Assembly: GCF_000799715.1 (NCBI RefSeq)
Contig: NZ_JUHG01000017.1
Location: 186,001 to 250,000 of the forward strand
Direction: 5' to 3'
Length of the DNA stretch: 64,000 nt
Origin: Martinezella rhizogenes
Lineage (GTDB): Bacteria; Pseudomonadota; Alphaproteobacteria; Rhizobiales; Rhizobiaceae
Shown: piece after piece, positions 61,607 through 64,000 of the stretch
How positions within the stretch are numbered: position 1 is the first letter of the stretch
Layout: each line of letters begins with the position of its first letter
Program-made: the position numbers and the translations under genes
Notes under the pieces: generated by a model
Seen by the model: the letters and a program-made list of their open reading frames with translations, nothing else
Databases searched by the model: none
Told to the model about the DNA's origin: nothing

Positions 61607-62410
61607 ATGAAACATACCATCGCAAATCTATTTGCGGCTGCGGCTCTGCTGCTTTCCACCCAGGCCTTTGCCGACACTTTGAAAGTCGGCGTCGTGCCGG
61701 GCGTTTACGCCGATTCAGTCGAGGCGCTTGTCCCGGAGGCCAAGGCCAAGGGGCTGGATATCCAGGTGGTCGAATTCAGCGACTGGACGACGCCGAATGT
61801 CGCGCTTCAGTCGGGCGATATCGACGTCAATTATTTCCAGCACAAGCCCTTCCTCGATAATGCGATCAAAGAACGCGGCTATGATTTCGTCGGCGTCGGC
61901 CAAGGGGTCCTTGCCAACATCGGTCTCTATTCGTTGAAGCATAAGGATTTCGCCAGCATTCCCGAGGGCGGCACGGTCGCCATCGCCAATGATCCCGTCA
62001 ATCAGGGCCGTGGCCTGTTGCTGTTGCAGAAGGCCGGCCTCATCAAGCTGCGCGACGGTGTCGGCTTCAAAGGCACGCTGGATGACATCACCGACAATCC
62101 GAAGAAGCTGACCTTCAAGGAAATCGAAGGTCCGCAGCTTGCACGCGTCACTGGCGATGTCGATCTGGCGCAAGGCTATCCGCATTTCATCGTCGCGGCC
62201 AAGGCCTTCGACCCGTCATCCGGCCTGCTTTATTCCGGTGTGGACGACAAGCAGTTTGCGATCGTCTTCACCGCCCGCAAGGACAAAGCCGACAATCCGG
62301 CGCTGAAGGAATTCGTCGCCCTCTATCAGAACTCTCCAGCGGTTCGCCAGGCTATCGACAAGGCCTTTGCTTCCAACAGCAAGCTCTACACGTTGCCATG
62401 GCTGCAGTAA
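61607..62410 (+). CDS. metQ: Methionine ABC transporter substrate-binding protein
   Basis: A 267-residue NlpA/MetQ-type binding protein. The signal peptide is at 1-22 (MKHTIANLFAAAALLLSTQAFA, cleavage before DTLKVG). There is no lipobox cysteine, so it is probably free in the periplasm and not a lipoprotein as in E. coli MetQ. The mature domain has VGVVPGVYADSVEALVPEA, SGDIDVNYFQHKPFLDN and GVDDKQFAIVFTARKD, typical of the family. GAGGGGAC precedes the ATG. It is the first gene of a metQ-metN-metI operon and ends inside the metN start. The methionine assignment rests on the family and the NIL domain of MetN. Confidence 0.88.
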   Translation: MKHTIANLFAAAALLLSTQAFADTLKVGVVPGVYADSVEALVPEAKAKGLDIQVVEFSDWTTPNVALQSGDIDVNYFQHKPFLDNAIKERGYDFVGVGQGVLANIGLYSLKHKDFASIPEGGTVAIANDPVNQGRGLLLLQKAGLIKLRDGVGFKGTLDDITDNPKKLTFKEIEGPQLARVTGDVDLAQGYPHFIVAAKAFDPSSGLLYSGVDDKQFAIVFTARKDKADNPALKEFVALYQNSPAVRQAIDKAFASNSKLYTLPWLQ

Positions 62411-63552
62411 TCGACAACGACATCGCTACCGCCGACCTCTCGTCTCTCCCGCGTGTGGGGCGGATCCCGGTGGTGGTGCAGGAACCTGACACGGAACTCG
62501 GGCAACGCCCGGGTTCCGTCGTCTTCGAGGGGATCGGCAAGACCTACATCTCTTCGGCCGGATCGGTGCGGGCGCTGCAGGACATCAGCCTGGATATACC
62601 GGCGGGTGCGATCTACGGCATTATCGGGCGCAGCGGTGCCGGCAAATCGAGCCTGCTCAGGACGATCAACCGGCTGGAAAAGCCGACAAGCGGTCGTGTT
62701 CTCGTCGATGGAGAAGATATCGGCGGATATAATGAGGATACGCTGGTGGCCTTGCGCCGCCGGGTCGGGATGATCTTCCAGCACTTCAATCTGCTGTCGG
62801 CCAAGACCGTCTGGGGCAATGTCGCGCTGCCGCTGATTGTGGCCGGCGTGCCACGCCGCCAGATCGAGGAGCGCGTCGCAGAGGTTCTGGCGCTCGTCGG
62901 GCTTGAGGACAAGCGCGACACCTATCCCTCACGCCTGTCCGGCGGCCAGAAGCAGCGTGTCGGCATTGCCCGCGCCCTGGTTCATCACCCGGAGATTCTG
63001 CTCTGCGACGAGGCGACATCGGCGCTTGATCCGGAGACGACGCTGTCTATCCTGCAGTTGCTGAAGGATATCAATCGCCGCCTCAACCTCACCATCGTGC
63101 TGATCACCCATGAGATGAGCGTCATCCGCGAAATCTGCGATCATGTCGTCGTCCTCGAGCAGGGCGGCATGGTCGAATCCGGTCCGGTCTGGCGCGTCTT
63201 TGGCAATCCGCGGCACGACGCCACCCGCGCGCTGTTGCAGCCGTTGCATCGCGACATTCCCGAGGATGTGGCACGGCGCCTGCGGCTGGAGGCCGATCCT
63301 GCTCGCCGCGAAGATGCGATCATTGCGCTGTCCTACACGGGCGAGGGCGGATTGGAGCCGGATATTGCCGCCATTGCCACCGCCATCGGTGCGCCGGTGC
63401 GGCTGTTGCAAAGTTCGCTCGACCGGATCGACGGCCATGTCCATGGCCGCCTGCTGATCGCTACACGTCGGCCGGAAAGCCAAAGGCTGGCGCGGCTCGA
63501 CGGCCTTGCGCATGAAACAAGGATATTGGGCTATGTCGACGTTGATGTATGA
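62398..63552 (+). CDS. metN: Methionine ABC transporter ATP-binding protein
   Basis: A 384-residue ATPase. Walker A GRSGAGKSS is at 77-85, the signature LSGGQKQR follows, Walker B is ILLCDEATSALDP and the switch histidine is in THEMSVI. A C-terminal NIL-type domain (about 310-380) is present, the site where methionine inhibits transport in E. coli MetN. An N-terminal extension of about 40 residues precedes the ATPase core, so the ATG at 62398, which overlaps metQ by 13 bases, should be checked; a start about 36 codons later would also give a full core. It couples to MetI. Confidence 0.9.
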   Translation: MAAVIDNDIATADLSSLPRVGRIPVVVQEPDTELGQRPGSVVFEGIGKTYISSAGSVRALQDISLDIPAGAIYGIIGRSGAGKSSLLRTINRLEKPTSGRVLVDGEDIGGYNEDTLVALRRRVGMIFQHFNLLSAKTVWGNVALPLIVAGVPRRQIEERVAEVLALVGLEDKRDTYPSRLSGGQKQRVGIARALVHHPEILLCDEATSALDPETTLSILQLLKDINRRLNLTIVLITHEMSVIREICDHVVVLEQGGMVESGPVWRVFGNPRHDATRALLQPLHRDIPEDVARRLRLEADPARREDAIIALSYTGEGGLEPDIAAIATAIGAPVRLLQSSLDRIDGHVHGRLLIATRRPESQRLARLDGLAHETRILGYVDVDV

Positions 63553-64000
63553 ACGCCTGTGGCGGGCATTGCTCGACACCATAGTCATGGTCGGTGTCTC
63601 CGCCGTTTTTGCCCTGGTGATCGGTATTCCGCTGGCGGTGTTCCTGGTGTTGTCGGGGCCGGGCGGCCTCATCCATGCGCCGCGTCTCAACCGGGTGCTG
63701 GCGGCACTCATCAACGGGTTCCGCGCCACACCCTTCATCGTGCTTCTGGTCGCCCTGCTGCCGCTGACGCGGTTGCTGACCGGCACCACGATCGGCGTCT
63801 GGGCGGCGATCGTGCCCCTGTCGATCAGTGCCACGCCGTTCTTCGCGCGCATTGCCGAAGTCAGCCTGCGCGAGGTCGATGGTGGGTTGATCGAGGCGGC
63901 GCAGGCGATCGGTTGCCGTCGCTGGCATATCGTTCGCCATGTGCTCTTGCCGGAAGCGCTGCCCGGTATCGTCGGCGGCTTCACCATCACCATCGTCAGC
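63533..64000 (+). CDS. metI: Methionine ABC transporter permease (3' end outside window)
   Basis: The first 156 residues of a MetI-type permease. It starts with MSTLMYERLWRALLDTIVMVG, then membrane helices and the EAA loop VDGGLIEAAQAIGCRRWHIV, followed by HVLLPEALPGIVGGFTI. The ATG at 63533 overlaps metN by 20 bases; the ATG at 63545 is an alternative. The reading frame runs to the window end without a stop. It forms the membrane channel of the metQNI importer. Confidence 0.9.
   Translation, partial: MSTLMYERLWRALLDTIVMVGVSAVFALVIGIPLAVFLVLSGPGGLIHAPRLNRVLAALINGFRATPFIVLLVALLPLTRLLTGTTIGVWAAIVPLSISATPFFARIAEVSLREVDGGLIEAAQAIGCRRWHIVRHVLLPEALPGIVGGFTITIVS

Overview
The window looks like accessory DNA from a Rhizobium-type alphaproteobacterium. 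It is GC-rich and contains the full rhizobial L-rhamnose locus in the order described for Rhizobium leguminosarum (rhaRSTPQUK divergent from rhaDI). Other rhizobial traits are many ABC importers next to their own catabolic genes and regulators (ROK, DeoR, GntR/FadR, LysR, AraC, TetR), and an intergenic hairpin repeat resembling rhizobial repeats. I see no tRNA, rRNA, replication, ribosomal or phage genes and no insertion sequence. A megaplasmid or chromid, or a catabolic region of the chromosome, would both fit.

Layout. 1-8.6 kb: an AraC regulator (5' end cut by the window edge) and a CUT1 polyol/sugar ABC importer with an extra 80-residue membrane protein, a xylitol/sorbitol-type dehydrogenase, an SDR and an NAD-dependent epimerase-like protein. 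8.7-14.2 kb: a HI0933-like flavoprotein, then a TetR regulator and a three-gene operon (Gfo/Idh/MocA dehydrogenase, DUF993 aldolase-like protein, TIM-barrel isomerase). Matching palindromes lie in front of tetR and of the operon. 14.2-18.3 kb: a LivK-type binding protein with a clear terminator, and a GST plus FMN-binding oxidase pair divergent from a LysR gene. 18.3-29.2 kb: the rhamnose locus. 29.3-37.4 kb: NUDIX hydrolase, Crp/Fnr regulator, a structured non-coding stretch, gamma-glutamyltransferase, ROK regulator, HpcH/HpaI aldolase, a tiny secreted or membrane protein, a methyltransferase and glutathione peroxidase. 37.5-48.9 kb: a peptide importer (dppABC type plus one double ATPase) with a second gamma-glutamyltransferase, a DUF1028 protein, a GntR regulator, an M81 (MlrC-like) peptidase and a ROK regulator, all on the minus strand. 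49-64 kb: ArsR/SRPBCC pair, nucleoside deaminase, two DHA2 efflux pumps around a FadR-type regulator, a second xylitol-type dehydrogenase, a CPA2 antiporter fused to a cyclic-nucleotide-binding domain, an acetamidase/formamidase, a phospholipase D-like protein and a methionine importer (metQ, metN, and metI cut by the window end).

How it works together. Rhamnose is imported by RhaSTPQ, its anomers are interconverted by RhaU, and RhaI, RhaK and RhaD convert it to DHAP and a C3 product. RhaR probably controls both divergent operons from repeated half-sites. The TetR operon and the first polyol operon look like complete catabolic units without an assigned substrate. The peptide module suggests uptake and cleavage of peptides with gamma-glutamyl or otherwise unusual bonds. 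Functions are assigned by reading motifs by eye. Substrates, apart from rhamnose and probably methionine, are not established by the sequence.
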